A stretch of 64,000 nucleotides of DNA from JACKHA01 sp041401985 (GTDB taxonomy: Bacteria > Planctomycetota > Phycisphaerae > Phycisphaerales > UBA1924): assembly GCA_041401985.1 (NCBI GenBank), contig JAWKTE010000002.1:1-64000 (forward strand), read 5' to 3'. The notes under the pieces were generated by a model. That model was not told the DNA's origin and ran no database searches. It saw only the letters and a list, made by a program, of their open reading frames with translations. The translations under genes and the position numbers were made by a program. Numbering within the stretch: position 1 is the stretch's first letter; every line of letters begins with the position of its first letter. Positions 15,905-26,140 of the stretch are shown here, piece by piece.

Positions 15905-17212
15905 ATGAAGTCGATCCTGCGAATCGCAACAGCCGGCCTCTGCCTGCTCTCCCTGTGGACCGCCGCCCCCGCGATCGCCCAGCCCGAGCCCTACCTCCGC
16001 GTCACCGAGAGCGACGACGGCAGCACCATGAGCCTCGAAGTCGCCAGCCGCATGTTCGCGCCCATCGACGGCAACGGCCCCCGCATCGTCCTGGTCGGCG
16101 CCGCCCACATCGGCGACGATGTCTTCTACCGGCGTCTGCAGTACCTGCTCGACGCCCAGGACGTCGTCCTGTTCGAGGGCGTCGGCCTGGGCGACCCGAC
16201 CGAGGGCTTGCCCGTCGTCGGGCGCTCCGAGCGGGCCGATCGCACGCAGCGCCGCGCCCGCCTGCTGGTGGCCGCGATCGTCGGGCACCGGGCCCGCACC
16301 GGGCAGTACCCCGCCGATCTGGACGAGTTGTTCGCCGGCATGGAACTCGGCACCGCCGAGATGATCCGCCCGTTGATGGAGGACGCCGCGGGCAAGCCCT
16401 TCGTGTACGAACCGCTCACCGACGCCGGCAACGCACCCACGTCCTTCGTCGTCCGCGCCGGCGACCGCGAGTTTGGCCGCGCCGACCTGGCCCGCCCCTC
16501 CGGCGAGCCGATCGACTCCATGGCCGGCGACGACGGCATCCAGCGCGGCCTGGCCCGGGCCCTGGGCGTCGAGTTCCAGCTCGACGCCATGGACTACGCC
16601 CAGAACCACTGGGTCAACTGCGACGTGACGATGGAAGAACTCCAGGGCCTGCTCGTCGAGGCCGGGCTCGCCGGCGAGGGCGACAACTTCCTGGCCATGA
16701 TGAGCGGCAGCGGCCTCATGGGCGCGCTCCAGGGCACCGTGCTGGGCCTGATCTCCTCCAGCCCGACCATGCGCGAGATGGTCAAGATGGTCATGATCGA
16801 CGTGCTGGGCCAGGCCGAGCAGTTCATGGGCGACATGCCCGGCCCGATGGGCGACCTCATGGACGTGCTGCTGCACGAGCGCAACGACGTGGTCGAGGCC
16901 CGCCTGCACGAGATCGTGGACGACTCGGGCGAGTTCGAGTCCGTCGGCGTGTTCTACGGGGCCGCCCACCTGCCCGGCATCGAGGATGCGCTGGTCCAGC
17001 GGATGGGCTACCGCCCCGTCGCGACGCACTGGATCACGGCCATGGGCGTGGACCTCAATCGCGTCGGGGCCAGCCCGGCCCAGGCCCGCCAACTTCGCCA
17101 GATGATCCGGCGCTCGTTGGAGCAGGAGTTCTCCCGCATGCGCGACGCGGCCCCGCCAGCTCGCGAGCCTGTCGAGACGGCCCCGCGCCAGCGGTCCAAG
17201 CGGGCGGCGTGA
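15905..17212 (+). CDS. Exported TraB/GumN-like protein
   Basis: 435 aa with a signal peptide (MKSILRIATAGLCLLSLWTAAPAIA). The first domain contains VLVGAAHIGDDVFYRRLQ followed by VVLFEGVG. A second GAAH motif (VGVFYGAAHLPGIEDAL) lies near residue 350. Paired GxxH motifs plus a Glu are the signature of the TraB/PrgY/GumN superfamily (Tiki-like), proposed metal-dependent peptidases. The middle ~150 residues, including a Met-rich helical stretch, are specific to this protein. The start is the ATG after GAAGGA; the frame opens much earlier, but that part is repeat sequence. Family assignment is by motif only. Confidence 0.7.
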   Translation: MKSILRIATAGLCLLSLWTAAPAIAQPEPYLRVTESDDGSTMSLEVASRMFAPIDGNGPRIVLVGAAHIGDDVFYRRLQYLLDAQDVVLFEGVGLGDPTEGLPVVGRSERADRTQRRARLLVAAIVGHRARTGQYPADLDELFAGMELGTAEMIRPLMEDAAGKPFVYEPLTDAGNAPTSFVVRAGDREFGRADLARPSGEPIDSMAGDDGIQRGLARALGVEFQLDAMDYAQNHWVNCDVTMEELQGLLVEAGLAGEGDNFLAMMSGSGLMGALQGTVLGLISSSPTMREMVKMVMIDVLGQAEQFMGDMPGPMGDLMDVLLHERNDVVEARLHEIVDDSGEFESVGVFYGAAHLPGIEDALVQRMGYRPVATHWITAMGVDLNRVGASPAQARQLRQMIRRSLEQEFSRMRDAAPPAREPVETAPRQRSKRAA

Positions 17213-17317
17213 GGCCGGATACTGGCCTTGGCCGATCCTCGATCACTCTCGATCGAGCGGGCGGGGGGCGCCGGACTCGAATCTCGCTGCTGATCGCGGA
17301 ACTCATACGATCTCCCG

Positions 17318-20300
17318 ATGCCCCTCGGCCCGTTCTCCTTCGAAGCCCCGGTGTGGCTGTGGCTGGCCGCGATCGGGGTGCCTGTCGCGCTGCTGGCGGT
17401 GCGTCTGCTGGCGTCGATGACGGGGCTGCGCCGGTGGACGGCGGCGGTGGCCCGGGCCGCGCTGTTCGCGCTGATCGCGGTGACGCTGGCGGGGGCCGCG
17501 AGCGTGCGCGAGACGGATCGGCTGGCGGTCGTCGCCGTCGTGGACGTGAGCGGGTCGGTGCTGCGGTATGGGCCGCAGGTTGTTGACGAGCAGGGGCGGC
17601 GTGAGGCGATCGTGGATCGGGTCCGGGGCTGGCTGGCGCGGTCGACGCGCGGGCGCGGGCCGGATGATCTGCTGGGCATCGTCGTGTTCGATGGGCAGGC
17701 CCTCGCGGTCGCGGCCCCGACCGCCGGCGACCCGCTCGACCGCCCGTTCGAGGCGGCGGGGGCGGAAGGCTCGGACCTGGGGGCCGCGCTGCGCCTGGCC
17801 CGGGCGCTGATCCCGGCGGACGCGGCGGGGCGGATCGTGCTGATCTCCGACGGGAACCAGACGGCGGGGGACGCGATCGGGGCGGCGCGTGAGGCGTCGT
17901 CGCCGCGCGGCCAGCGCGGGCCGACGCCGATTGATGTGGCGCCGATCGAGTACCGCCTGACGCGCGAGGTGTTCGTGGAGTCGGTCGATGCGCCGGCGAG
18001 CGCGGGCGCCGAGGCGACGATCACGCTGCGGGTGGCGCTGGTGGCGACGTCGCCGAGCCGCGGCGTGCTGCGGGTGCTGCAGGACGGGCAGAGCGTGGAC
18101 GCGACGCCGGAACGGGATGGCGATGCGCTGCCGATCGAACTGGCGGCGGGGCGGACGGTGGTGGCGGTGCCGGTTGCGTTGTCGCCGGCGCGGACGCACC
18201 GGTTCGAGGTGATCTTCGAGCCGGCGCGGGAGGATTCGGGCGAGGGCGCGGTGCCGGGTGGTGAGGTGCGGCTGGTCGGCGATACGGACGTGGCGAACAA
18301 CCGTGGCGAGGCGTTCACGGTCACGCCGGGGCGGGGCTCGATCCTGATCCTCGATGGCGACGGACAGGGCAACCCCGGCGGGCCGGGGGCGACGCTGGCC
18401 AATGTGTGGCGCGAGGCGGGGATCGAGGCGGAACTGGCGGCCCCCGACGCGATGCCCGGCGATCTGCTGTCGCTGCAGCGGTACGACATGGTCGTGCTGC
18501 AAAACGTGCCCGCCGATGCGCTGGGGCCGGAGCGGATGGAACTGCTGTCGGCGTACGTGCGCGACCTTGGCGGCGGGCTGCTGACCCTCGGCGGGCGTGA
18601 GTCGTATGGCGCGGGCGGGTGGAAGGGCTCGGCGCTGGAGGAGTTGCTGCCGGTCTCGCTGGACCTGCCGGAGCGTTTGCTGTCGCCGGATCTGGCGGTC
18701 GTGTTCGTGATGGACCGGTCGGGATCGATGGGCTGGCGCGTGCAGGGCTCGACGCGGTCGAAGCAGGAGATCACGAGCGAGGCGGCGGCGGCGGCGGTGC
18801 GGTCGCTGCAGGCGACGGACCTTGTGGGGGTTGTGACGTACAACCTGGATCATCAGGTGGTGGTGCCGCTGGGACCGAACACCGATCCGGAACGGACGGC
18901 GACGAGCATCCTGGGCATCTCGCCCGATGGGGGGACGGCCTCGGGCAGCGCGCTGCGCGAGGCCGAGCGGCAACTGCTGGCGGTGGACGCCAAGACGCGC
19001 CACATCATCCTGCTGTCCGACGGTCAGTCGATGGACGCCGACATCCTGCCGGACATGGCCCGCCAGATGCACGAGCGGGGGATCACGATTTCGACGATCG
19101 CGGTGGGTGATGGGGCGCATATCGAGAGCATGCGCCTGGTGGCGTTCTACGGGGGTGGGACGTTCTATGAGGTTGTGAATCCGTCCGTGCTGCCGAGGGT
19201 GTTTTTGCGGGCGGTGCGGGTGCTGCGGACGCCGATGGTGCGTGAATCCGCGTTCAGGCCGCTGCTGGGAGTTGGCGAATCGCCGCTCGTGGCTGGGGTG
19301 TCGGGTGTCGATGAGGACGGGCTCCCGCGCTTGATGGGCCTGAACCTGACGCAGGCGCGGGCCGAGACGACCGCGATCAACGCGCTGGTGACGCCCGACG
19401 GCGAACCGGTGCTGGCGCACTGGCAGGTGGAGTTGGGGCAGGTGGTGTCGTTCACGTCGGACGTGTGGCGGTGGGGTGCGGCGTGGCCCGAATGGGGGGC
19501 GTTCGGACGCTGTGGACGCAGGCTGGCGCTGGCGTCGCGCCCGGCGGCGGCGCGGGCTGGACCTGGGCGCGACGATCCGGGGCGAGCCGCCTGCACGTCC
19601 GCCTCGACGCGACCGATGCCGGGGCGACCGCTCGATCTGCTCACGATCGGGCGGCGGTGTTTGCACCCGACGGCTCGTCGCGCGATGCGACGCTCGAGCA
19701 GGTCGGGCCGGGCGTGTACGAGGCGGACGTGGCGACGCAGCGCAGCGGTGCGTACGTGGTGGTGGCCAAGCCGCGCCAGGGCGAGCGGGCGCTCGCGCCG
19801 ATCGTGGCGGGGGCGATCGCGCCCGATGCGCAGGAGTATCGGCGGCTGTCGTCGGACGAGTCGCTGATGCGGGAGATCGCGTCGGCGGGCGGCGGGCGGG
19901 TGCTGTCGCTCGACGACGCGGCGGCGTTGTTTGAACGGTCCGGTGTTGAGCCGCTGCGGGCCTCGACGCCGCTGTGGCCCGTGCTGGTGGCGTGGACGCT
20001 GGGCGTGCTGCTGGACGTCGGGACGCGGCGGATCGCGTGGGACCGGCTGGTGTCGCGGGAACTGCGGGGCAAGACGGTGCTGGCGTCGATGGCCGAGGCG
20101 ACGCGGGACCGCGGGGGCCAGGCGGCCGGGACGCTGTCGCGGCTTGCGGGGTTGGGGGCGGGGTTGGGGCGCGCGCGCGAGCGCGAGGCGTCGGGGGCGG
20201 CGCTGTCGGGGCGGGACGCGGTTGAGACGGCGCGCCGTGTAGAGGCCCAGCGGCAGAGCCAGCGGGTCGCGGCGGCGCGGGCGGCGATGGGGGCTGGTGC

Positions 20301-20472
20301 GGTCGCCGGGACCACGCCAAAGGGCTCGGACTCAGCCGGTTCGGGTGGCGCAGAGAGCGGCGCGGCGGGCGCGAAGCAACCGTCCGGCCCGGTGCAGCCG
20401 CCGGCGGATGAGTCGCCCTTGCAGCGGGCCAAGCGGCTCGCGCGGGAGAGGCTCGAGAAGCGGCAGGGGTGA
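17318..20472 (+). CDS. VWA-domain membrane protein, frameshifted at 19494-19499
   Basis: Paralogue of the 1,057-aa protein at 45156-48329. Two or three N-terminal membrane helices come first, then two von Willebrand factor A folds (VAVVDVSGSV near residue 75, VVFVMDRSGSMGW near 465, a DxSxS metal site) around a glutamine-amidotransferase-like region (GGGLLTLGGRESYGAGGW), and a C-terminal helix (PVLVAWTLGVLLDVGTRR). Frame 2 is open from 17318 to 19867, but the family alignment continues in another frame (to 20472) after a run of six G at 19494-19499. Adding one G gives EWGGVRTLWTQ, matching WDDFQRFWEQ of the paralogue. It is either an assembly error or a broken gene. Function is unknown. Confidence 0.8.
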
Positions 20473-20650
20473 GGCGGTGGAGTCTTGTGGCCTCGAAACT
20501 GCCCCCTCCGCCATGCGCTGCAGATCCGACGGAGGGGGCGTGCCTCTCACCTCGCCCGGAGGGCGCCACGACGGTTGCCAGGGGTTCACCCCTGGAAAAC
20601 ACCAGCGAAACTCGACCCGGAGGGTCGGCGACCCGCCGGCCCTAGAGAGC

Positions 20651-20730
20651 CCTGAGCGCAAGCTCAGGCCCCCCTCCCCCGCGCCGCGGGGGAGGTGTCA
20701 GACGAGGCTCTGCGAGTCTGACGGAGGGGG
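20651..20730. repeat. Three-hairpin dispersed repeat
   Basis: Three hairpins lie in a row: CCTGAGC-GCAA-GCTCAGG, CCTCCCCCGC-GCC-GCGGGGGAGG, and GTCAGAC...GTCTGAC closing a 12-base loop, then GGAGGGGG. The order and spacing look like a mobile palindromic unit rather than one terminator. A shortened relative lies near 20500-20540. Confidence 0.65.
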
Positions 20731-20846
20731 TGTGTGCCGCCACCAGACTCAAAACCCACCACAAAACAGTCACCTTTGTGCGCCAACTCGGTGACATACG
20801 AACAAACGCCTTGAATCCCACCCCGCCGCCAAGTACAGTCCGTGGT

Positions 20847-20869
20847 GGCACAGGTTTCCAACCTGTGCC
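20847..20869. repeat. 23-bp palindrome, copy 1 of 2
   Basis: Arms GGCACAGGTT and AACCTGTGCC surround TCC. An identical 23-base copy is at 49599-49621. Both lie near a gene start or end, in sequence with no other role. Confidence 0.8.
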
Positions 20870-20923
20870 GGCGGCGCAGCCGCCGACGATCAGCCGGCGA
20901 CGTGGGGCAAGAAGGAGTGGACC

Positions 20924-22421
20924 ATGAAGCCCGCGACGACCATCCAGGCACTGGCACTCACGCTCCTCGCGCTGGCCCTGCCCGCCGCCGGGCAGACGAC
21001 GTGGTTCGTGTCGAACGACCCGGGCGAGAACCCGGACTTCCCGTCGATCGCTGCGGCGGTGGCTAGCCCGATGGTGGTTGACGGGGACACGCTGCTCGTG
21101 AGCGAGGGGGTTGGGCCGTATCAGGGACAGATCGTGATCCAGCAGTTCTTGACCATCACCGCCGAGATGGGCGAGGGGCCGGTGGTCGTCCCGGGCGGGC
21201 TCGGGGTTCCGTTCCGTTGTTTCCAGATACCCCCTGGCGCGGGGGGCATCCACGTGGAAGGCATTCGATTTGTGGGGAACCCGCAGTCATACGGAATCAG
21301 CGGAAGTTCTTCCGTCAACGGCCTGCTCGTGGATCGATGCGCTTTCGAGGGATTCGACATCGGCTTTGTGGGCTCAACGGCGACGATCCGCGATTGTGAG
21401 TTCATTAACAACCGAGTGGCGATGACCGGCGTGTTGCTGTCGGAGAGATGTACGGCTGTGGTGTCGACACCCATACCCAATGCGCAGTTCCTCGGTTCGG
21501 TGAGGGAGGTTGTCGAATGCACGTTTTCAGGTCCATCCCGAGTCGCATCGATCGGCTCACTCAATGACCCACTCCTCTTCATCCGGTGCCGCTTCATCGA
21601 CGTCAACGTGCCCACGGGCGAGTCTGCCTTCACCGCGCCCCCGTTTGACACCGGCTTCGCGCTCGACTCCTGCCTGTTCTCCGGGGTCACGTCGACGGCG
21701 CCGATGTTCGACATGAACCGGTCCAGCGTCACGTTCCGAAACTGCACGGTCGTCAACTGCAGCGTGCCGGTCTTCGTCCGGGTCGCCCCGTTCCCCCCCG
21801 GCGAGATCACCGTCCGCAACACCATCATCCGCGACAACGACTTCCCGGTGCTGTTCCAGGGCCCGGTGGACGTGGCCCACTCGATCCTGAGCGTCGGCAC
21901 GTTCCCCGGCCCGGGCGTGCTCGTCACCGACCCGCTCTTCGCCGATCCCGCCAACGGCGACTACTCCCTCCAGCGCGGCTCGCCCGCCGTCGACGCTGGC
22001 GACTCCGCAGCCGTCCCGCCGGACATCACGACCGACCTTCCCGGCAACCCGCGCTTCATCGACGACCCCATCATGCCCGACACCGGCGTCGGCCCGCCGC
22101 CGATCGTCGACATCGGCGCCTTCGAGTTCCAGCCCCCCGGCCCCGGCTTCTGCCAGGCCGATCTCACCACCGGCGCCATCCCCGGCCTGCCGGGCTACGG
22201 CGTCCCCAACGGCATCGTCAACAACGACGACTTCTTCTACTACCTGACCCTCTTCTCAGGCGAACTCGGCCGGCGTAGGCCCCGGCTTCACCCGCTGCCC
22301 TCGCCCCCCGACCTGACCACCACCGCCATCCCCGGCACCCCAGGCTACGGCGTGCTCAACGGCATCATCAACAACGACGACTTCTTCTACTACCCCCAAC
22401 CTCTTCGCCGCCGGCTGCTGA
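20924..22421 (+). CDS. Secreted beta-helix protein with GC-type dockerins, frameshifted near 22393
   Basis: Signal peptide (IQALALTLLALALPAAG), then a parallel beta-helix domain (residues ~25-330), then a choice-of-anchor-Q-like segment (TDPLFADPANGDYSLQRGSPAVDAGD ... DIGAFEF), then two dockerin modules (CQADLTTGAIPGLPGYGVPNG and DLTTTAIPGTPGYGVLNG, each with NNDDFFYY). The open frame runs past the expected end. Removing one C from the run of five at 22393-22397 gives FFYYPNLFAAGC and a stop at 22421, exactly the family terminus. The linker between modules (GELGRRRPRLHPLPSP) may hide two more compensating shifts. It probably anchors on the cell surface. Confidence 0.8.
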
Positions 22422-22427
22422 CTGCGT

Positions 22428-22655
22428 CCACTGTGCCACCGAGTCACGCCGGCTCGGCGGCGTTCCTCGGTGCGAACAACCCGCTGCAATCGTCACGCCA
22501 TGTGCCACGACCTTGCGGCTCTGAGCAAGGTCGTGCTCCGCCCCTACTCCCCTCCCTCCCCCTACCCCTTCCACCCTCGGCACGACCTTCGGCCCGAGCC
22601 CCGAAGGTCGTGGCACACTCGCTCGCGCGTCGCGCTCGCTGGGGCGGGTCCGACA
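22428..22655. repeat. Composite dispersed repeat block A
   Basis: Contains a 46-base unit (22428-22473) present inverted at 55951-55996 with three mismatches, a hairpin with arms CACGACCTTCGG/CCGAAGGTCGTG near 22580-22615, and another with arms CACGACCTTG/CAAGGTCGTG near 22508-22535. Sequence from the second hairpin through the transposon end matches block B at 55755-55850 closely. Confidence 0.75.
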
Positions 22656-23729
22656 TGTGGCATGGCTGTGGCTCGGCACAGTGCTCTGTAGACTCCTTTC
22701 GAGTCTCTCGCTGGCACTACCGATGGACGGTGTAGGCCAGCACCCGCATGGCGGCCTCGGACAGCAGCGACGCGGGGAGTCGGCAGTTCCAGGCTCCACC
22801 GGTGGTCCGCTTGAGCGCCGAAGAACGACTCGACCCGCCGCCGTAGCACGCCGGAAGATCGAGCATCCTGGCCCGGTGCGGGGTCTTGACCGTGCCGTCC
22901 TTCTGACTTGATCACCGGCGGCACCCAGCTCGGTCCCGTGTTCGTCGCGGCAGATCCCGTGCAGCGATTCGGCGTCGAACCCCCGCGTCGGCGTACAGCG
23001 CGCGGGACGCAGCACCCGAACGTCTGCTCCAGCAGGACGGGGGTCTCGGTGGTGTCGGCCCGAGGGCCGAAGGCCACGCGCATGGCGCACGGCATGAACA
23101 GCGCGCAGGCCACCGCCACCGAGACCTTGACGTAGCGGCCGGTGCGCCTCGTCGAGCCGCGCTTGGTCCGGGCCGCGGGCCGGCCGGCGCGTTTCTTCGA
23201 CCCCTTTCCGGCCCTGTCCTTCTCCTTGACCATCCGGAAGTAGACGCTGGCGTTGGTCATCGCCAGGCCGGTGGAGTCCATCGCGACCTCCTCGACCGCG
23301 GCCCGGTCCTGCCCGGTCACGCCGCGGAGCAGGTCGGTGAGCATGGCCTCGATCACGCCGTGGGACCACGTGCGGCTTGGCGTGCAGCTTCTGCAGCGTC
23401 GTGTAGTGGGGCACACGCTCGAGACCCAGCGCGGCGCGGACGTCGGGCATCTCGGCCAGCAGCTGGGTGATGCCCCGGAAGGTCGTGCGCAGGTACGCGC
23501 GCAGCACCAAACAGGCGATGAGCTGCGGCTGCGTGAAGTCGTGGCGGCTCTTGATCGACCCGTAGGTGCTCACGCACCGCCGAGCCGCGGCCAGCGACAG
23601 CCGCGCGACCTCCAGAACGATCCGATCGGGTCCGGGCGTCCTTGCCATATGGCCGGCATTGGACCGGCTCAATGAACATCTGTCAAATCGTTTCTGCAGA
23701 GCACTGTGCCGAGCCACAGCCATGCCACA
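22656..23729 (-). mobile_element. Insertion element, 1,074 bp, perfect 33-bp inverted repeats
   Basis: The termini 22656-22688 and 23697-23729 are perfect 33-base inverted repeats, starting TGTGGCATGGCTGTGGCT. They enclose a single degraded DDE transposase gene on the minus strand. I find no clear target duplication. The outer flanks (GGGTCCGACA on the left, CCTCGGGCG on the right) and the first ~18 bases of each repeat recur at 55832-55935 without a transposase. Confidence 0.85.
22718..23648 (-). pseudogene. Degraded DDE transposase (IS4/IS5-like)
   Basis: N-terminal part starts MARTPGPDRIVLEVARLS and reads LKLHAKPHV before shifting frame near 23370. The next frame carries EVAMDSTGLAMTNASVYF (first catalytic Asp). 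The third fragment reads DAGFDAESLHGICRDEHG (second Asp). The last reads RRRVESFFGA (Glu) and, after a further shift, ends AYTVHR at 22718. At least four frame changes are needed to rebuild one protein, so it is inactive as sequenced. Order and spacing of D, D and E fit the IS4/IS5 group; exact family uncertain. Confidence 0.8.
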
Positions 23730-23745
23730 CCTCGGGCGACCAGGG

Positions 23746-24768
23746 TCATTCGTCCGCGGTCTGTTGCTCCAACGCCTTCGCTTTATGCATCACGAACACG
23801 CCTCGCACGTTCCGCGTCTGCCCGGCCGACGTCATCCGCGTGATGCGGACGGTTTCGCCGCGGGTCGAGGGGTTGCCCGCATCCAGCGCGAGCGCGTCCG
23901 CCCCGTCGGGTTCCAGCCCGAGCGAGCCGACGCCAACGCCCTCGATCTGCAGGACGCAGTCGTCGTCGCCGGGGTAGTTGGGGTCGTAGAGGTGGGGATG
24001 CGAAGGGGTGGCGTCGTCGCCGCGGGTCACGCGGTAGGCGAGCACCTGGTGGTTGTTCCACAGTTGCCCGCGCCCGGCCCGCGTGAGCACGAGGCCGAGC
24101 GGCACGAGTTCGCCGCGTTCGAGGCGTTGGCAGATCGCCGGGAGTTCGAGGCGGGTCAGAGAGGATGTGGACTGCGGCTGGCTCTGGGCGTCGGGCAACG
24201 CCTCGGCATCGGCCGCATCCTGCCGATCGCGGAGCGTCGGCATCGCGCTGCCCACGGACTCCGGCGTCGTGTCCGGCAGCGTCATCCAATGCGCGAAGTC
24301 GAACACCTTGCCCATCCCCGGCCCCAGCGACTGGGTCTGGCGGGCGTACAACGCCTCGTACAGCGCCGTGCCCTGCGAGGGCGGGTCGAGATCCGCGGGC
24401 GGCTCGATCCCCGCGAGGTAGTAGTCGGCCGCCAGCAGCGACATCCCGCCGCACAGCCCGAATCGGTCCGGGGCGTGGCGCTCGGCGACCTGGCGAGCCC
24501 AGCCCATGAGGCCCGACTCGGCGTCGCGGATCTCGGGAGGCAGCGGCGAGCCGTGGAACGAGTTGACGAAGCGGAAGCCGTGGCGGGAGGGGAGGAAGGG
24601 GTCGGCGTCGCGCTGGAGCGTCTCGGCCGCGTTCGAGGCGGCGGCGTCACCAACCGTTTGTGCCGCCGGTTGTGCGGCGTCCGAGCCCGCGGGCTGCGCG
24701 GCGTGCATGCCGGCCAGGAGCAGGCCGACGCCTAGGGCGGGTGCGGCGACGGATAGGACCATGCGCAT
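23746..24768 (-). CDS. Exported papain-like cysteine peptidase candidate
   Basis: 340 aa with a hydrophobic N-terminus (VAAPALGVGLLLAGMHAA). A possible Cys-His-Asp triad is visible: Cys in RFGLCGGMSLLAADYYLAG, His in WNNHQVLAYRV and Asp/Asn in LYDPNYPGDDD, in the order and approximate spacing of papain- or C39-like folds. The region between holds DFAHWMTLPD, typical of a poorly described family of bacterial hypothetical proteins. It is the last gene of a same-strand series (TetR, DUF6065, HNH, this gene), with gaps of 8-97 bases. Activity is inferred from motifs alone. Confidence 0.6.
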   Translation of the reverse strand: MRMVLSVAAPALGVGLLLAGMHAAQPAGSDAAQPAAQTVGDAAASNAAETLQRDADPFLPSRHGFRFVNSFHGSPLPPEIRDAESGLMGWARQVAERHAPDRFGLCGGMSLLAADYYLAGIEPPADLDPPSQGTALYEALYARQTQSLGPGMGKVFDFAHWMTLPDTTPESVGSAMPTLRDRQDAADAEALPDAQSQPQSTSSLTRLELPAICQRLERGELVPLGLVLTRAGRGQLWNNHQVLAYRVTRGDDATPSHPHLYDPNYPGDDDCVLQIEGVGVGSLGLEPDGADALALDAGNPSTRGETVRITRMTSAGQTRNVRGVFVMHKAKALEQQTADE

Positions 24769-24833
24769 GACCGCTTATACCGGTCGGACGCGTCGGGTGC
24801 CATCAGAATCCGCGCCGCTTCTGTGCCCGCGCA

Positions 24834-25250
24834 TCACCCGCGGGCCCTGAAGCGGCCCTTCCGCATCGCCATCTGCACCAGATCGTCCCAGTCCAGATGC
24901 GGCGTGCGCCGCTCGCCCCAAGCTAGGTTCGCGTTGGGCGCCCGGTACGCCAGGCCCGTGCCGTGGCGCGGGAAACCGTGCCGCCCCTTGGACTGGTTGC
25001 ACGCCGAGCAGAGGATGCACGCGTTGTCGACGGAGGTGAGTTTGTGGGGCGGGATGCCGTACTTGTCGGCGTCGGCGACCGAGAGGATGTGGTCGACCTG
25101 GAAGTTGTCGCGGGTGCCCTGGGTGAAGAAGCACCACTCGCACCAGTAGCCGGGACAGCCGCGCGGGGCGTTCGCGAGGTTCAGGCGGAACGCCTCGTCG
25201 CGGACGCCGGCGTCGAAGTCGGCGGGGAGTCCCTGGAACATGCGGGCCAT
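24834..25250 (-). CDS. HNH endonuclease-family protein
   Basis: 138 aa. The HNH core is complete: WCEWCFF (first CxxC), QVDHILSVAD (Asp53-His54), VDNACILCSACNQSKG (Asn76, second CxxC and Asn85). The paired CxxC knuckles bind structural zinc and the His/Asn residues bind the catalytic metal. It has no extra DNA-binding or restriction domain. GGAGG six bases before the ATG at 25250 sets the start; the frame opens 28 codons earlier. It may be a housekeeping nuclease or a domesticated homing nuclease; no methylase or phage gene is nearby. Confidence 0.85.
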   Translation of the reverse strand: MARMFQGLPADFDAGVRDEAFRLNLANAPRGCPGYWCEWCFFTQGTRDNFQVDHILSVADADKYGIPPHKLTSVDNACILCSACNQSKGRHGFPRHGTGLAYRAPNANLAWGERRTPHLDWDDLVQMAMRKGRFRARG

Positions 25251-25347
25251 GGCGTGCCTCCTGTGGCGGGTCGGGCGGGCGCGCCGCCCGCTCGAACCGA
25301 AGCGACATCCGCGATCGGCGTCCGCACGGGCCACCCGGATTGCCCGC

Positions 25348-26133
25348 TCATTCTCCCCGCGTTTCGGGGGGCGCGAACGGCGCGAGCCTGAGGCGGGACT
25401 TGTGCGACGCCTCCGTCCGCCCGTCCACGTGCCGCCCCATCATGTAGTCCTTCTGCCACTCGCTCGGGGCCCGGTCCTTGCGGTGGATGAACCCGCGCCG
25501 GTAGTCGGCCCACTCCCGGTACTCGGCCGCCAGAGCGGGATCATCGTCCAGCGGGCGGATCCGCGGCTCGGTCGCCTCCACCAGGTCCAGGCGGATCGGC
25601 ATGAGCAGCGCGATCGCGTGCCCCTTGTCGAAGCGGACCGAGCGGTTCGCGTCGGTGAGCCGCCAGTTCATCGTAAACGTCATCGGAGCCCAGTCGGTCT
25701 CGACGATCGCGTCCAGGGCCCGGGCGCCGTGGACGAACGCGTTGGGCAATCCCCGGACGTAGAGCGACACGCCCGGCGGCGTGCGGAACAGCCAGGGCAG
25801 CGTGAACGTGAGCACCCCGCCCCCGAAGTGGCTGGTGATCTCGTGGGCGAAACGCTCGGCATCCGCATCGAAGGCGATGCGGACATCGCGCGGCTGGTTC
25901 CCGCCGTACCAGGTGGCGGTCAGCCCGACCGGGCATCGCACCACCCAGCCGCACTGGTTGGCGATCGAGAGCGGCAGGCAGCGGTAGGGGAAGCCGTCGG
26001 CGAACTCGTCCATCCAGCGTCGCCGCGGCGAGGCGGGCTCAATGACCCAGCCTTCGGCGTTGCCGACGAGGTAGGCGGTGAGGGCCGGGACGCCGGTGGT
26101 GGGCGGTTCGGTTCGGGGCGATTCGGGCGGCAT
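25348..26133 (-). CDS. DUF6065 family protein
   Basis: 261 aa. The pattern RRRWMDEFADGFPYRCLPLSIANQCGW near the N-terminus and later KGHAIALLMPIRLDLVEATEPRIRPL are characteristic of DUF6065, a family of unknown function often encoded near secondary-metabolite or sugar-modifying genes. It is soluble, with no signal peptide. The ATG at 26133 follows the tetR stop by seven bases; an earlier in-frame ATG at 26184 would overlap tetR. Co-transcription with tetR is likely. Confidence 0.75.
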   Translation of the reverse strand: MPPESPRTEPPTTGVPALTAYLVGNAEGWVIEPASPRRRWMDEFADGFPYRCLPLSIANQCGWVVRCPVGLTATWYGGNQPRDVRIAFDADAERFAHEITSHFGGGVLTFTLPWLFRTPPGVSLYVRGLPNAFVHGARALDAIVETDWAPMTFTMNWRLTDANRSVRFDKGHAIALLMPIRLDLVEATEPRIRPLDDDPALAAEYREWADYRRGFIHRKDRAPSEWQKDYMMGRHVDGRTEASHKSRLRLAPFAPPETRGE

Positions 26134-26140
26134 GGAGCCC

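Larger units (their letters stand above)
20473..20923. other. Gene-free gap made of dispersed repeats
   Basis: This 451-base stretch holds no convincing gene. It contains a three-hairpin repeat at 20651-20730, a related GACGGAGGGGG segment near 20530, and a palindrome at 20847-20869 that recurs at 49599. It ends with the leader of the next secreted-protein gene (AAGAAGGAG before the ATG). Confidence 0.7.

Noticed and set aside
19480..19510. Programmed -1 ribosomal frameshift in the VWA gene
   Set aside because: The G run does not give a proper slippery heptamer in the zero frame and no downstream pseudoknot is evident; a missing base explains it better.
17303..20602. A 1,099-codon minus-strand open frame
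   Set aside because: Antisense to the VWA gene, Arg/Pro-rich, no motifs.
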